Of a stretch of DNA of 64,000 nt, positions 56,892-64,000 are shown piece by piece (position 1 is the stretch's first letter; each line of letters begins with the position of its first letter). The translations under genes and the position numbers were made by a program. Origin of the DNA: Fimenecus sp052298855. GTDB taxonomy: Bacteria > Bacillota > Clostridia > Oscillospirales > Acutalibacteraceae. Below the pieces are notes generated by a model, which was not told the DNA's origin, ran no database searches, and saw only the letters and a program-made list of their open reading frames with translations. The stretch spans positions 65,534-129,533 of the forward strand of contig DAVZXP010000009.1 in NCBI GenBank assembly GCA_052298855.1, given 5' to 3'.

Positions 56892-57101
56892 TTACATCTC
56901 AAATCCTTCGGTGATACCGTTGAGCCTAGATGTGTCTTTTCTGACATAATAGAGTTCAGTAATTTGCGAGGTGCTGTGTCCGAGCAGGTCGGCAACTTGG
57001 CGAGGAGTTAAGGATTTTATTGAGCCGTCCGGTTGCTTAATACCGTTGACGAGATTTGTCGCAAATGTATGACGCAGTGAACATTTCCGTACGCCGATTT
57101 T
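56892..57101 (-). pseudogene. C-terminal stump of a tyrosine recombinase (integrase)
   Basis: The minus strand reads KIGVRKCSLRHTFATNLVNG, LTPRQVADLLGHSTSQITEL, YYVRKDTSRLNGITEGFEM and TAA at 56892. This holds the HxxR box (LRHTFA), the LGH box and the nucleophile Tyr (ELYYV) of phage-type integrases. The frame is closed by a stop at 57102-57104 and the N-terminal three quarters are missing. It lies inside the right copy of the 20-bp direct repeat, as expected of an integrase next to its attachment site. Confidence 0.88.
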
Positions 57102-57164
57102 TCATTGTTGCACTGTTTTTTGTCCACTTTGTGCTACACAGTCCACGCAATCCGTTTGGTACAT

Positions 57165-57184
57165 CATCAAAAAAGCATCAATCA
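57165..57184. repeat. Right copy of the 20-bp perfect direct repeat (possible att site)
   Basis: This is identical to 52036-52055, 5.1 kb away, and lies 63 bases beyond the recombinase stump. Confidence 0.7.
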
Positions 57185-57281
57185 CAAATCAAATTCGTTT
57201 GCATTTTATATTGTATAGTTTAAAATAACTATATTTCAAATGCTTTTTACGCAAATAATTTTTAATAAGATAAAACTTTTC

Positions 57282-58379
57282 TTAAATACAAAGCTTTTGG
57301 TTTTCAAGTTGTTTAATATTTTCAACTATTCTGTTATATTCCGTAAATGCTTCAAGAATATCATTCTCATCTTCAAATGTTGGACGTTTTAAATACTTTT
57401 TATCTATTACAAAATTCTTTTTTAATTCTTCAAACAAAACCGTAACCGAAGAACCTTTTTGATCGATAATTATTCCATCACCATATTTATCTGAAGAAAC
57501 TTTAACATTTAAAAGTGAAATGCTGCTATAAGGTTCTAATTGTAATTCCAACTGACTAATGCGTTCATCAAGTTCGGTGAGTTTTAATTGCCTTTCCATT
57601 TCTTTCCGATACTTTTCTTTTTCGATTTTATATCCTTTTATAGCTTCACTTTTCTTTATATGATTAAGTCCATTATATAGCCCATAATTGTTGCAACAAT
57701 ACATTATATCAAAAGCAAGGATATGAAGATTATCATCTTCAAGTTCGTTTTCTTTTAGATATTTTGCGTTTTTTTCAAGCAATGATTCATGTTCTTTAAC
57801 TGCTTCGACAATCGCATTACACAAATCATAAAAATATTTCAAGTTAAAATTTGAACCAGAACCAATATCAAAACCGAATTCAACATACTGGGCAAACTTT
57901 TCTACAGGATCGTGTTTATATATATAATTATCGTTTGGATTAAACGCTACAAGATAACAAAAAGCCGCATGCCTGTCGTCTTGTTTAAATTTCCACGAGT
58001 TTGGGAAAGTTTCCTGACGCAATCGCTCCATACCTTCCATAAATTCATCTATATGATTTTGACGAAGAGTTAAATTGCCTCCATCATCAGCAAATAGAAC
58101 CTCCTCAAAAAGATGTCTAACTTCAGCATCTTTTTTCTCTGCAATTTTTACAACTCCGTTTGATGGCGAGACCATCTTGTTATCTGTCAAAACAAAAAAT
58201 TCACTTTTTGCAGCATTAAACTTTTCTGCAAAACTGATATTTTCATATTCGCTTGAAGTCCAAACATGCCGAAACCGTTTAACCGCTTTCCACTTAAATA
58301 ATTCTTCGTGATCAACATAAAAATAATCAAGCTGTTCTTCATATCTATTTATCAATTCGTGTAAATTATTCATATTCAT
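57282..58379 (-). CDS. Uncharacterised coiled-coil protein with SH3-like C-terminal segment
   Basis: The 365-aa protein is soluble and acidic. The first 240 residues are mostly helical; a coiled coil (KGYKIEKEKYRKEMERQLKL, DERISQLELQLE) follows; then VSSDKYGDGIIIDQKGSSVTVLFEE resembles the small SH3/Tudor-like barrel seen at the end of UvrD/PcrA helicases. I recognise no family. ATG 58379 is preferred because GGGGTGAG lies about 10 bases upstream. It stands alone between two recombinase remnants, so it is probably element cargo; a defence role would be a guess. Confidence 0.6.
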   Translation of the reverse strand: MNMNNLHELINRYEEQLDYFYVDHEELFKWKAVKRFRHVWTSSEYENISFAEKFNAAKSEFFVLTDNKMVSPSNGVVKIAEKKDAEVRHLFEEVLFADDGGNLTLRQNHIDEFMEGMERLRQETFPNSWKFKQDDRHAAFCYLVAFNPNDNYIYKHDPVEKFAQYVEFGFDIGSGSNFNLKYFYDLCNAIVEAVKEHESLLEKNAKYLKENELEDDNLHILAFDIMYCCNNYGLYNGLNHIKKSEAIKGYKIEKEKYRKEMERQLKLTELDERISQLELQLEPYSSISLLNVKVSSDKYGDGIIIDQKGSSVTVLFEELKKNFVIDKKYLKRPTFEDENDILEAFTEYNRIVENIKQLENQKLCI

Positions 58380-58541
58380 AAATTGATACTCACCCCTCCA
58401 AACACAATACAAAATTCATGCTGAATCAAGCAAAATAAGCCTTAACCATTCTTAAATATTTTATCATACAACAATACAAATGTAAATATTGAATACAATT
58501 TCACCACAACACCATATAAATTTTTATTGAACATTTACTTA

Positions 58542-58570
58542 CAGCGTGAGGAATTCTCACGCTGTTTTTT
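58542..58570 (+). terminator. Orphan rho-independent terminator
   Basis: CAGCGTGAG and CTCACGCTG form a 9-bp stem followed by six T on the plus strand. No plus-strand gene lies upstream, so the gene it served is probably lost. The rest of the gap 58380-58809 holds promoters for the flanking genes. Confidence 0.8.
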
Positions 58571-58611
58571 CATCTGCTCAGTTAAAGGTTTTCAGTCTTA
58601 TTTTCCTTTTA

Positions 58612-58683
58612 TCACAATTCAAATCCGTTTGTAACGCCGATTAACACTTGATCTTTATCAATTGATTTGAGGTTTTGTTTTTT
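58612..58683 (-). pseudogene. Possible last residues of a second tyrosine recombinase
   Basis: The minus strand ends KSIDKDQVLIGVTNGFEL and TGA at 58612. GVTNGFEL resembles the GITEGFEM end of the stump at 56892. Only about 24 codons remain, so the assignment is weak. Confidence 0.3.
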
Positions 58684-58809
58684 ATTATATATCGTGGTTG
58701 GATTTATGATAAACCTTAGCCGAACTTATATTGCTTTTTAAATTTTATTATAGTATTATATAACTTATGTAATTGTATTTTTTTATTTATTCTGCAAGGA
58801 GCAAGAAAG

Positions 58810-59538
58810 ATGTTTTATTATTTAATTGAACCGATTTTAGTTTACAACTGGATATTGGTGTTGGCGGCAGTTATCCCTGCTGTTATATTGATGATAAAAG
58901 TGTATAAATCAGATCATATTGAAAAGGAAAGTCCGAGATTGCTGCGAAAGCTCATAATTGCCGGCATACTTTCAACCTTGATTGCGATGATCGAAGAGCG
59001 AATAGGACAATGGATTTTAAGCTCTTTTGTTAAGGAAAACACACAATTATATAATATTTTACTGTATTTTGTCGTTGTTGCCATATCCGAAGAATCCTCG
59101 AAATATTTAATGATGAAAAAATATTCTTGGAACAGCCCGGACTTTAATTGCCAATATGACGGTGTAGTTTACGCAACATTTACATCATTGGGCTTTGCTC
59201 TTTGGGAAAACATAAATTATGTATTAAGCTACGGATTTTCTACAGCAATTGTAAGGGCAATAACAGCAATACCCGGACACGCATGCTTCGGCGTTTTTAT
59301 GGGAATATTTTATGGCATTGCTAAAAAATACTATAACAAAAATCATAATTTTATAAGCGGAATATTCAGATTTTTCAGCATTTTTATTCCTGCCCTTTTG
59401 CATGGCTGCTATGATTATATCGCAACATTACAGGATACTCAAAAAGCGTGGTATTTCGTTCCGTTTGTTGCAGTTCTTTTTGTAGTTTCTTATTGTGTTG
59501 TAAATAAAAGTGCGAAAAAGGACAGATATATAGACTGA
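58810..59538 (+). CDS. PrsW-type intramembrane metalloprotease
   Basis: The 242-aa protein has about seven TM helices with the PrsW/CAAX-protease-like motifs EESSKYL (paired Glu), YDGVVYATFTSLGFALWENINY, IPGHACFGVFMG (His) and LLHGCYDY (His). These form the intramembrane metal site. PrsW in Bacillus subtilis cleaves an anti-sigma factor in response to peptides and envelope stress. AAGGAG precedes the ATG. An ECF sigma fragment lies nearby at 56129, but no intact anti-sigma factor is visible, so the partner is unknown. Confidence 0.87.
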   Translation: MFYYLIEPILVYNWILVLAAVIPAVILMIKVYKSDHIEKESPRLLRKLIIAGILSTLIAMIEERIGQWILSSFVKENTQLYNILLYFVVVAISEESSKYLMMKKYSWNSPDFNCQYDGVVYATFTSLGFALWENINYVLSYGFSTAIVRAITAIPGHACFGVFMGIFYGIAKKYYNKNHNFISGIFRFFSIFIPALLHGCYDYIATLQDTQKAWYFVPFVAVLFVVSYCVVNKSAKKDRYID

Positions 59539-59590
59539 TAAAATTATCTAAAGGATGCAAAGTGCAGCTTATATAATTCCAGCATAGCAA

Positions 59591-59625
59591 AACAGGCTTA
59601 CCTTACAATTCGGGGTAAGCCTGTT
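59591..59625. terminator. Hairpin between convergent PrsW and MATE genes
   Basis: AACAGGCTTACC and GGTAAGCCTGTT make a perfect 12-bp stem with an 11-base loop between the two convergent stops. It probably terminates both. Confidence 0.75.
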
Positions 59626-59647
59626 TCGCTAAATAATATAAACATTT

Positions 59648-60982
59648 CTAAGCTGCCGTATCCTTCGGCCAAGATTTTCTTAGTGCGGCATAGGAAATTA
59701 TGAAATTGGCAAACCAGCCTGCCGGTACTGCAAGCCAAACAAAGGCAATGCCAAAGCGTGGTGCAAAAATCAATGCTACTGATAAGCGTATTGCAAGGTT
59801 GACCAAATTTGCAATTAAAAACGGTCGCATATTTCCAAGTCCTCGAAGAACGCCGTCTGTCGCCATTTTAATACCCATAAATATAAAGAAGTAGCCGATC
59901 CATTTCATATAATCACCGGAAACTTGATACGCTAACGCCGTTCCGTCCTTGCCTAAGAAAAGCGAAGAAATTTGTGTATGCAGTGTTTCAATAGTTACAA
60001 ATGCAAGAACGGCAAAGCAAACATCTAACAATAAAGCGGCACGGTAGCCTTTTTTAATACGGTCAATTTTTCCGGCGCCGAGATTTTGGGAAACAAACGG
60101 CGATACGGCATTTCCGATAGATACAAACATCAGCGAAAAAACATTCTCCACCCTCATCGTTGCCGCATAGCCTGCAAGAGCTTGCGTACCGAAAGGATTT
60201 ACGACAGCTTGTACAATCATCATACCGATTGATACTGTTGATTGCTGAAGAACAGACGGAACAGCGATTTTAAGCATTGAACGCAGCTCGCTTTTGTCAA
60301 ACCGATGAAACGAACCTGTGTATCTTTTCATACGATTGAGAAAAATCAAAAGAGAAAGCACGGCGGAAATTCCCTGCGCAATAAGAGTGGCAAGAGCCGC
60401 ACCGAATACGCCGAGCTTAAGACCGCCCACCATCCAAAGGTCCATAATAATATTCAAAACAGATGAAAATATTAAAAGCCACAGTGGAATTTTCGATTCG
60501 CCGATTGAAGTAAACATTGTTGACAGAATGTTGTACATAAATAAAAACGGGAAGCCTGCAAAATAGATGCGCAAGTACAGCACCGCATCCACCATTATAT
60601 CCGCAGGCGTTTTAAGTATGCTCATCATCCAATGAGAAGCGCAAAATCCAAAAGCACCGAGAAATATGCTTAAAAGCAAAAAGCTGATTAACGAAGTAGA
60701 CACAATAGTTTTCATCTTGCCGTAATTTTGAGCACCGAAATAACGGCTTACAAGCACGCCTGCACCAACTCCTGCGCCAAGTGCAATGCAAATAAAAACA
60801 TTCGTAAGTGCGGCACAAGCACCGACGGCGGCAAGCGCAGATGAGCCGACAAATTGACCGACGATAATTGAATCAGCCATATTATATACTTGTTGAAAGA
60901 AGCTGCCCAAAATCATAGGCATAGCAAAAACAGTCAACGCCTTGAGTGGCGGTTCCGTTATCAAATATTCATCCTTCGTCAT
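59648..60982 (-). CDS. MATE family efflux transporter
   Basis: The 444-aa protein has twelve predicted TM helices in two similar halves; the first begins PMILGSFFQQVYNMADSIIVG followed by SSALAAVGA, and the second begins AVPSVLQQSTVSIGMMIVQAVVNPFG. The pattern is that of DinF/NorM-like MATE exporters that expel drugs or metabolites with Na+ or H+. ATG 60982 follows AGGAG at 8 bases; the longer frame to 61090 crosses the leader terminator and is rejected. Expression is probably set by the leader peptide and terminator upstream. Confidence 0.92.
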   Translation of the reverse strand: MTKDEYLITEPPLKALTVFAMPMILGSFFQQVYNMADSIIVGQFVGSSALAAVGACAALTNVFICIALGAGVGAGVLVSRYFGAQNYGKMKTIVSTSLISFLLLSIFLGAFGFCASHWMMSILKTPADIMVDAVLYLRIYFAGFPFLFMYNILSTMFTSIGESKIPLWLLIFSSVLNIIMDLWMVGGLKLGVFGAALATLIAQGISAVLSLLIFLNRMKRYTGSFHRFDKSELRSMLKIAVPSVLQQSTVSIGMMIVQAVVNPFGTQALAGYAATMRVENVFSLMFVSIGNAVSPFVSQNLGAGKIDRIKKGYRAALLLDVCFAVLAFVTIETLHTQISSLFLGKDGTALAYQVSGDYMKWIGYFFIFMGIKMATDGVLRGLGNMRPFLIANLVNLAIRLSVALIFAPRFGIAFVWLAVPAGWFANFIISYAALRKSWPKDTAA

Positions 60983-61054
60983 TTTTATTCTCCTGAAATC
61001 TGCCTGATTTTTTCCGTGTCCGTTTCTGAAAATCACATCACAAAATTTGTATTC

Positions 61055-61102
61055 AAAAAGCCGAACAACTACAGCTGTCTCAGTCTGCACCTGTTCGGCT
61101 TT
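61055..61102 (-). terminator. Terminator-like hairpin in the MATE leader (possible attenuator)
   Basis: On the minus strand AAAGCCGAACA pairs with TGTTCGGCTTT, followed by T residues, about 70 bases before the MATE start. The promoter lies upstream of it, so transcription must read through the hairpin to reach the gene. Confidence 0.75.
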
Positions 61103-61107
61103 CGTTA

Positions 61108-61137
61108 TTACAGAACAATCGCTCCCTGAGCGAACAT
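61108..61137 (-). CDS. Leader peptide ORF (MFAQGAIVL) upstream of MATE
   Basis: Nine codons and TAA lie directly between the promoter and the terminator hairpin. The ATG is 5-6 bases after the -10 box, so the RNA may be leaderless. An inner hairpin (CGCTC/GAGCG) covers the middle codons. Ribosome stalling here could affect the terminator. Confidence 0.5.
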   Translation of the reverse strand: MFAQGAIVL

Positions 61138-61141
61138 AAGA

Positions 61142-61170
61142 AGTATAGCATTGTCAAAAATAATTGTCAA
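61142..61170 (-). promoter_or_regulatory. Sigma-A type promoter of the MATE transcript
   Basis: On the minus strand TTGACA (61165-61170) and TATACT (61142-61147) are separated by exactly 17 bases, a near-consensus vegetative promoter. Confidence 0.85.
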
Positions 61171-61367
61171 TGAATTTCAATTCTGTATTTGTGATAACAT
61201 TCATAATATCAATTAAAAAAATAACCCGACCCCCCTACCCAATTTACCATAGTCCGAAAAATGTTACACCGGCAATTTACTTTTATGTCCTCAAAATGTC
61301 ACGTTTTGTGATGTATAATGTTATAATAGTTAACAGGTAATTTTAAATTTGATAAGGAGTGGGAAAT

Positions 61368-62066
61368 ATGACCTATGTGATTTCGGATTTGCACGGTTAC
61401 CGAATTGGAAAGCTGAAAGAGCTGCTTGAAAAGGCAAATTTCAGCGAAAACGACCGGCTTTACATACTAGGCGACGTAATCGACCGAAACGGCGACGGCG
61501 GAATAGGTGTACTGCAATGGCTTATTAAGCAACCAAATGCAGAGCTGATTATGGGCAATCACGAAGCTATGCTTTTAGCATGTGATTTTATCTTTGAGAA
61601 TGTAACTGATGCGTTTCTTGAAGATTTTGGCGAAAAGAAAAACATGCTTTTGATAAACTATCTCTTTAACGGCGGCGGTGTTACGCTTAGTAATCTTGCG
61701 AAGCTTGATGTTGAAGCTCGCTATAAAATTGTTGACTATCTTCGCAGTTGTCCGCTTTACAAGGAAATAAACGTCAACGGAGAAAAATATATTTTAGTTC
61801 ATTCAGGACTTGACAATTTCAGCCCCGACAAAAAGATAAGCGACTATTCCGCTAACGAGCTACTTTGGGCAGAGCCTGAGCTTAACGACGAATACTATGA
61901 CTATATCCACGCAGTATTCGGACACACGCCTACTCACCTTTTCGGCGAACAATACAACGGAAAAATTGTCAAAACACGTACATGGACTTGCATTGACTGC
62001 GGAGCAGCATCTGGAAATGATCCCGTTCTTTTTCGTCTTGATGACAAAAAGGAATTCAAATTATAA
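61368..62066 (+). CDS. PPP-family serine/threonine or diadenosine polyphosphate phosphatase
   Basis: The 232-aa protein has the PPP phosphatase motifs ISDLHG (Asp, His), GDVIDRNGDGG, MGNHEAM, VHSGLD and FGHTPT. Bacterial members dephosphorylate Ser/Thr residues or cleave Ap4A (PrpE/ApaH type). It is soluble and cytoplasmic, unlike the anchored phosphoesterases of the glycan operons. ATG 61368 follows AAGGAG at 8 bases. Confidence 0.9.
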   Translation: MTYVISDLHGYRIGKLKELLEKANFSENDRLYILGDVIDRNGDGGIGVLQWLIKQPNAELIMGNHEAMLLACDFIFENVTDAFLEDFGEKKNMLLINYLFNGGGVTLSNLAKLDVEARYKIVDYLRSCPLYKEINVNGEKYILVHSGLDNFSPDKKISDYSANELLWAEPELNDEYYDYIHAVFGHTPTHLFGEQYNGKIVKTRTWTCIDCGAASGNDPVLFRLDDKKEFKL

Positions 62067-62072
62067 CAACAA

Positions 62073-62108
62073 AAAACCGGTTATCTCAATTACGAGATGG
62101 CCGGTTTT
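62073..62108. terminator. Bidirectional terminator between phosphatase and thioredoxin genes
   Basis: AAAACCGG/CCGGTTTT with an inner ATCTC/GAGAT stem lies between the convergent stops; A and T tracts on both sides allow use in both directions. Confidence 0.9.
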
Positions 62109-62129
62109 ATAATTATATCCTTTTTGATT

Positions 62130-62450
62130 TTATCCAAGATTAGCTTTGCAAAAATCCGCTACATCCTGCTTTTCGCAGCCGCCGACGTGGCGGGCAATTT
62201 CCTTGCCGTCCTTGAAAAGCAAAAGCGTAGGAATAGACATTACGCAGTAAATCATTGCAAGGTCTGTACTTTCATCGGCGTTGAGCTTACATACCTTTAC
62301 ACTGTCAGTTTCACTTGCAAACGCTTCAAGCTCGGGAGCGAGCATTTTACAAGGACCGCACCAATCGGCATAAATATCCAAAAGCACGGGCTTATCCGAC
62401 TTTGTAACCTCTTGAGCAAAGTTGCTAACGTTAACCTTAACGATTTCCAT
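62130..62450 (-). CDS. trxA: Thioredoxin
   Basis: The 106-aa protein is a single thioredoxin fold with the active site WCGPCKM at about residues 30-36, the cis-proline in SIPTLLLF and DESTDLAMIYCVMSIPT. It reduces disulfides, including those of ribonucleotide reductase, in the cytosol. The start follows AAAAGGAG. It is 27 bases after the dihydrofolate reductase stop and may be cotranscribed with thyA-folA. Confidence 0.95.
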   Translation of the reverse strand: MEIVKVNVSNFAQEVTKSDKPVLLDIYADWCGPCKMLAPELEAFASETDSVKVCKLNADESTDLAMIYCVMSIPTLLLFKDGKEIARHVGGCEKQDVADFCKANLG

Positions 62451-62477
62451 ACTATTTTCTCCTTTTGTTTTAATAAA

Positions 62478-62951
62478 TCATTTACTGTATATAATATGTG
62501 AAAAATGTACGCCGTTAACCGTATAATCGGTTAATTTTTCAGCTGAATATTCACTTTTATTAAACTTCGGAAAGTAAACGTCGGCATCGGGACACTCATC
62601 GTCAATTTCAGTTAAATAAAGCTTGTCACAAAACGGTAAAAGCTCGTTATAAATCATAGCTCCGCCGATAACAAAAACATTATCATTTTCAGTGCTTTTC
62701 AACGCTTCTTCAACGCTGTGAAACACCTCTGCACCCTCTGCAATATAGCTTTTGTCTTTTGTCACAACAACATTTCGCCTGTTTGGAAGAGCATGCGGTA
62801 AGGACTCAAAGGTTTTTCTGCCCATAAGCACGGTATTTCCCGTTGTGGTTTCACGGAAGAACTTCATATCCTCTTTAAAATGCCAAATAAGGTCATTATT
62901 CTTACCAAGTTCATTGTTTTTGCCGATTGCGGCTATAATTGAAATTGCCAT
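62478..62951 (-). CDS. folA: Dihydrofolate reductase
   Basis: The 157-aa enzyme reduces dihydrofolate with NADPH. Motifs: ISIIAAIGKNNELG, NDLIWHFKEDMKFF (catalytic acid region), TVLMGRKTFESLP, VFVIGGAMIYNELLP and LYLTEIDDE. ATG 62951 follows AAGAGG. It lies 9 bases after thymidylate synthase, the usual pairing, since that enzyme makes dihydrofolate. Confidence 0.96.
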   Translation of the reverse strand: MAISIIAAIGKNNELGKNNDLIWHFKEDMKFFRETTTGNTVLMGRKTFESLPHALPNRRNVVVTKDKSYIAEGAEVFHSVEEALKSTENDNVFVIGGAMIYNELLPFCDKLYLTEIDDECPDADVYFPKFNKSEYSAEKLTDYTVNGVHFSHIIYSK

Positions 62952-62960
62952 ATTCACCTC

Positions 62961-63863
62961 TTACTGTGCTATCGGGAAAGCGATTTTTCCCATATGCTTA
63001 TAATCTACAAGTTTAATATCCTTGCACTCTGCCGAGTTGTCAAATTTGAAGAAATCGTCAACCTCGGGATTGAGCCAAAGCTTCGGTGCGGGAATATCCT
63101 CGTTTTCGTCCTGACGGCGTATCTGCTCTTTGATGCCGTCAATCTGATTAACATATATATGCGCATCCTTAATGCTCCAATCAAGCGTACCGGGCTGCAA
63201 GCCGCAAACCTGAGCGAGCATACACAAAAGGGTTGCATATTGTGTAACATTGAAAGGTAATCCAAGCGGGACATCGCAAGAACGCTGATGAACCCAAGCA
63301 TTGAGCTTACCGTTTGTAACGTCCCATTCGCTCGACCAAACGCAAGACGGAAGAACAGCCGTATCAAGATAGTCATTTTGCCAAAGCGTCATAATCATAC
63401 GCCTATCCTCGGGATGATTTTTTATCTTATCAATAAGCTCTTGCGTCATTTGAAATTTATTTACGATATAGCCGTAAGCTGTACCTATTGTATGAGCGTA
63501 TTTCTTGCCGAATTCTTTATGAACTTCGGTTTTAACGAGCTTTCCGTCTTTATCGGGAAGCATTTGAGTTGCATTCCAAAAGCCGTTTTCGTCGATTTCC
63601 CACTCATTCCAAATATTGACGTTGCGTTCTTTAAGCCAACGCACATCATTTGACTGCGCCTGATAAATCCAAAGCATTTCCAAAACAGCCTGTCTTATAA
63701 AAAGCTGTTTTGTGGTAAGCACGGGAAATTCCTGCGACAAATCAAAGTGGAAATGGTGCGACGGAACCTTTACCGTATTAATACCTGTTCTATTTTCGAC
63801 TTCCGTTCCTTGCGAAAGTATTTTTCTGCATAAATCGAGATAATCTCTGTCCCATTTTGACAT
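62961..63863 (-). CDS. thyA: Thymidylate synthase
   Basis: The 300-aa enzyme methylates dUMP using methylenetetrahydrofolate. It has the N-terminal loop with NRTGINTVKVP, the nucleophile Cys in AVLPSCVWSSEWDVTNG, RSCDVPLGLPFNVTQYA and the DAHIYVNQIDGIKEQ region. The active-site context PSCVWS differs from the common PPCH, as in a divergent clade of ThyA. GGGTGATG precedes the ATG. It heads the thyA-folA operon. Confidence 0.95.
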   Translation of the reverse strand: MSKWDRDYLDLCRKILSQGTEVENRTGINTVKVPSHHFHFDLSQEFPVLTTKQLFIRQAVLEMLWIYQAQSNDVRWLKERNVNIWNEWEIDENGFWNATQMLPDKDGKLVKTEVHKEFGKKYAHTIGTAYGYIVNKFQMTQELIDKIKNHPEDRRMIMTLWQNDYLDTAVLPSCVWSSEWDVTNGKLNAWVHQRSCDVPLGLPFNVTQYATLLCMLAQVCGLQPGTLDWSIKDAHIYVNQIDGIKEQIRRQDENEDIPAPKLWLNPEVDDFFKFDNSAECKDIKLVDYKHMGKIAFPIAQ

Positions 63864-63951
63864 TTACATCACCCTTTCGATTAACGAATACAGTATAGCA
63901 TACTTTATCCACAAATGCAAAAAATACTTGCGAAAAGGCAAAAATAATCAT

Positions 63952-63994
63952 AACCACTAGTAAACTAGTGGTTTGCACAGGCCCTATAAGGGCC
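63952..63994. repeat. Two adjacent palindromes at the window end
   Basis: AACCACTAGT/ACTAGTGGTT (2-base loop) is followed after a few bases by GGCCCT/AGGGCC (3-base loop). Hairpins of this sort lie near the ends of IS200/IS605-type elements, where a Y1 transposase binds. The rest is beyond the window. Confidence 0.45.
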
Positions 63995-64000
63995 GCCTAC

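Noticed and set aside
56810..56995. 61-codon minus-strand frame over the recombinase end
   Set aside because: It is a shifted frame of the recombinase remnant, whose own frame carries the HxxR, LGH and Tyr motifs.
60983..61090. N-terminal extension of the MATE protein from GTG 61090
   Set aside because: It would be translated from within the terminator hairpin, and a better start with AGGAG lies at 60982.
1..64000. CRISPR arrays, tRNA and rRNA genes
   Set aside because: No regularly spaced repeats and no tRNA cloverleaf or rRNA-like sequence were seen on either strand.

Overview
The window is low-GC DNA with purine-rich Shine-Dalgarno sites, tightly packed operons and clostridial-type gene content. 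It most resembles a gut-dwelling member of the Clostridia (Oscillospiraceae or Lachnospiraceae type). That placement is an inference from gene content; no rRNA or tRNA gene is present. Most of the window is an accessory glycan-utilisation island with two opposed operons, a third oxidoreductase operon, a scarred mobile-element region and a short housekeeping end.

Region 1 (1-18621, minus strand) is a long operon read from 18621 towards 1: a GH129-like alpha-N-acetylgalactosaminidase, two GH89 alpha-N-acetylglucosaminidases, a DUF5107 protein, an N-acetylhexosamine 1-kinase-like enzyme, GH20, GH2, GH95, two membrane-anchored metallophosphoesterases and the start of a second GH95-like enzyme cut by the window edge. 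The specificities fit host mucin-type O-glycans. None of the glycosidases has a visible signal peptide, so they probably act in the cytoplasm on imported glycans. A divergent AraC regulator (18850) and a PnuC-like transporter follow, then a decayed GH29 fucosidase.

Region 2 (21095-40990) has a divergent GH3 enzyme and a LacI regulator, then a plus-strand operon: GH38 alpha-mannosidase, GH18 with a carbohydrate-binding-like N-terminus, a small membrane protein, two metallophosphoesterases, a right-handed beta-helix protein (GH141-like), xylose isomerase, xylulokinase, a metallophosphoesterase fused to a PQQ-type beta-propeller, and a GH29 alpha-L-fucosidase. Mannose, GlcNAc, fucose and xylose occur together in plant complex N-glycans, and the set of enzymes plus xylose catabolism suggests that substrate. 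A near-identical 14-base element containing a palindrome precedes both LacI/GH3 and GH38 and is a likely operator.

Region 3 (41166-51942) holds a small HTH gene, a VOC protein and an AraC regulator divergent from an operon of an OYE-like flavin oxidoreductase, an SDR, a fumarate-reductase-like flavoprotein, a D-2-hydroxyacid dehydrogenase, a sugar isomerase-like TIM barrel, a heparinase II/III-like protein and a membrane-anchored endonuclease/exonuclease/phosphatase-family enzyme.

Region 4 (about 51950-58700) looks like the scar of integrated elements: a 20-bp perfect direct repeat 5.1 kb apart brackets a bacteriocin-immunity-type ABC transporter, a sigma-factor/membrane-protein chimera and the C-terminal stump of a tyrosine recombinase.

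Region 5 (58810-64000) carries a PrsW-type protease, a MATE exporter with a leader peptide and attenuator-like terminator, a PPP-type phosphatase, thioredoxin, dihydrofolate reductase and thymidylate synthase, and ends in two adjacent palindromes that may belong to an IS200/IS605-like element.
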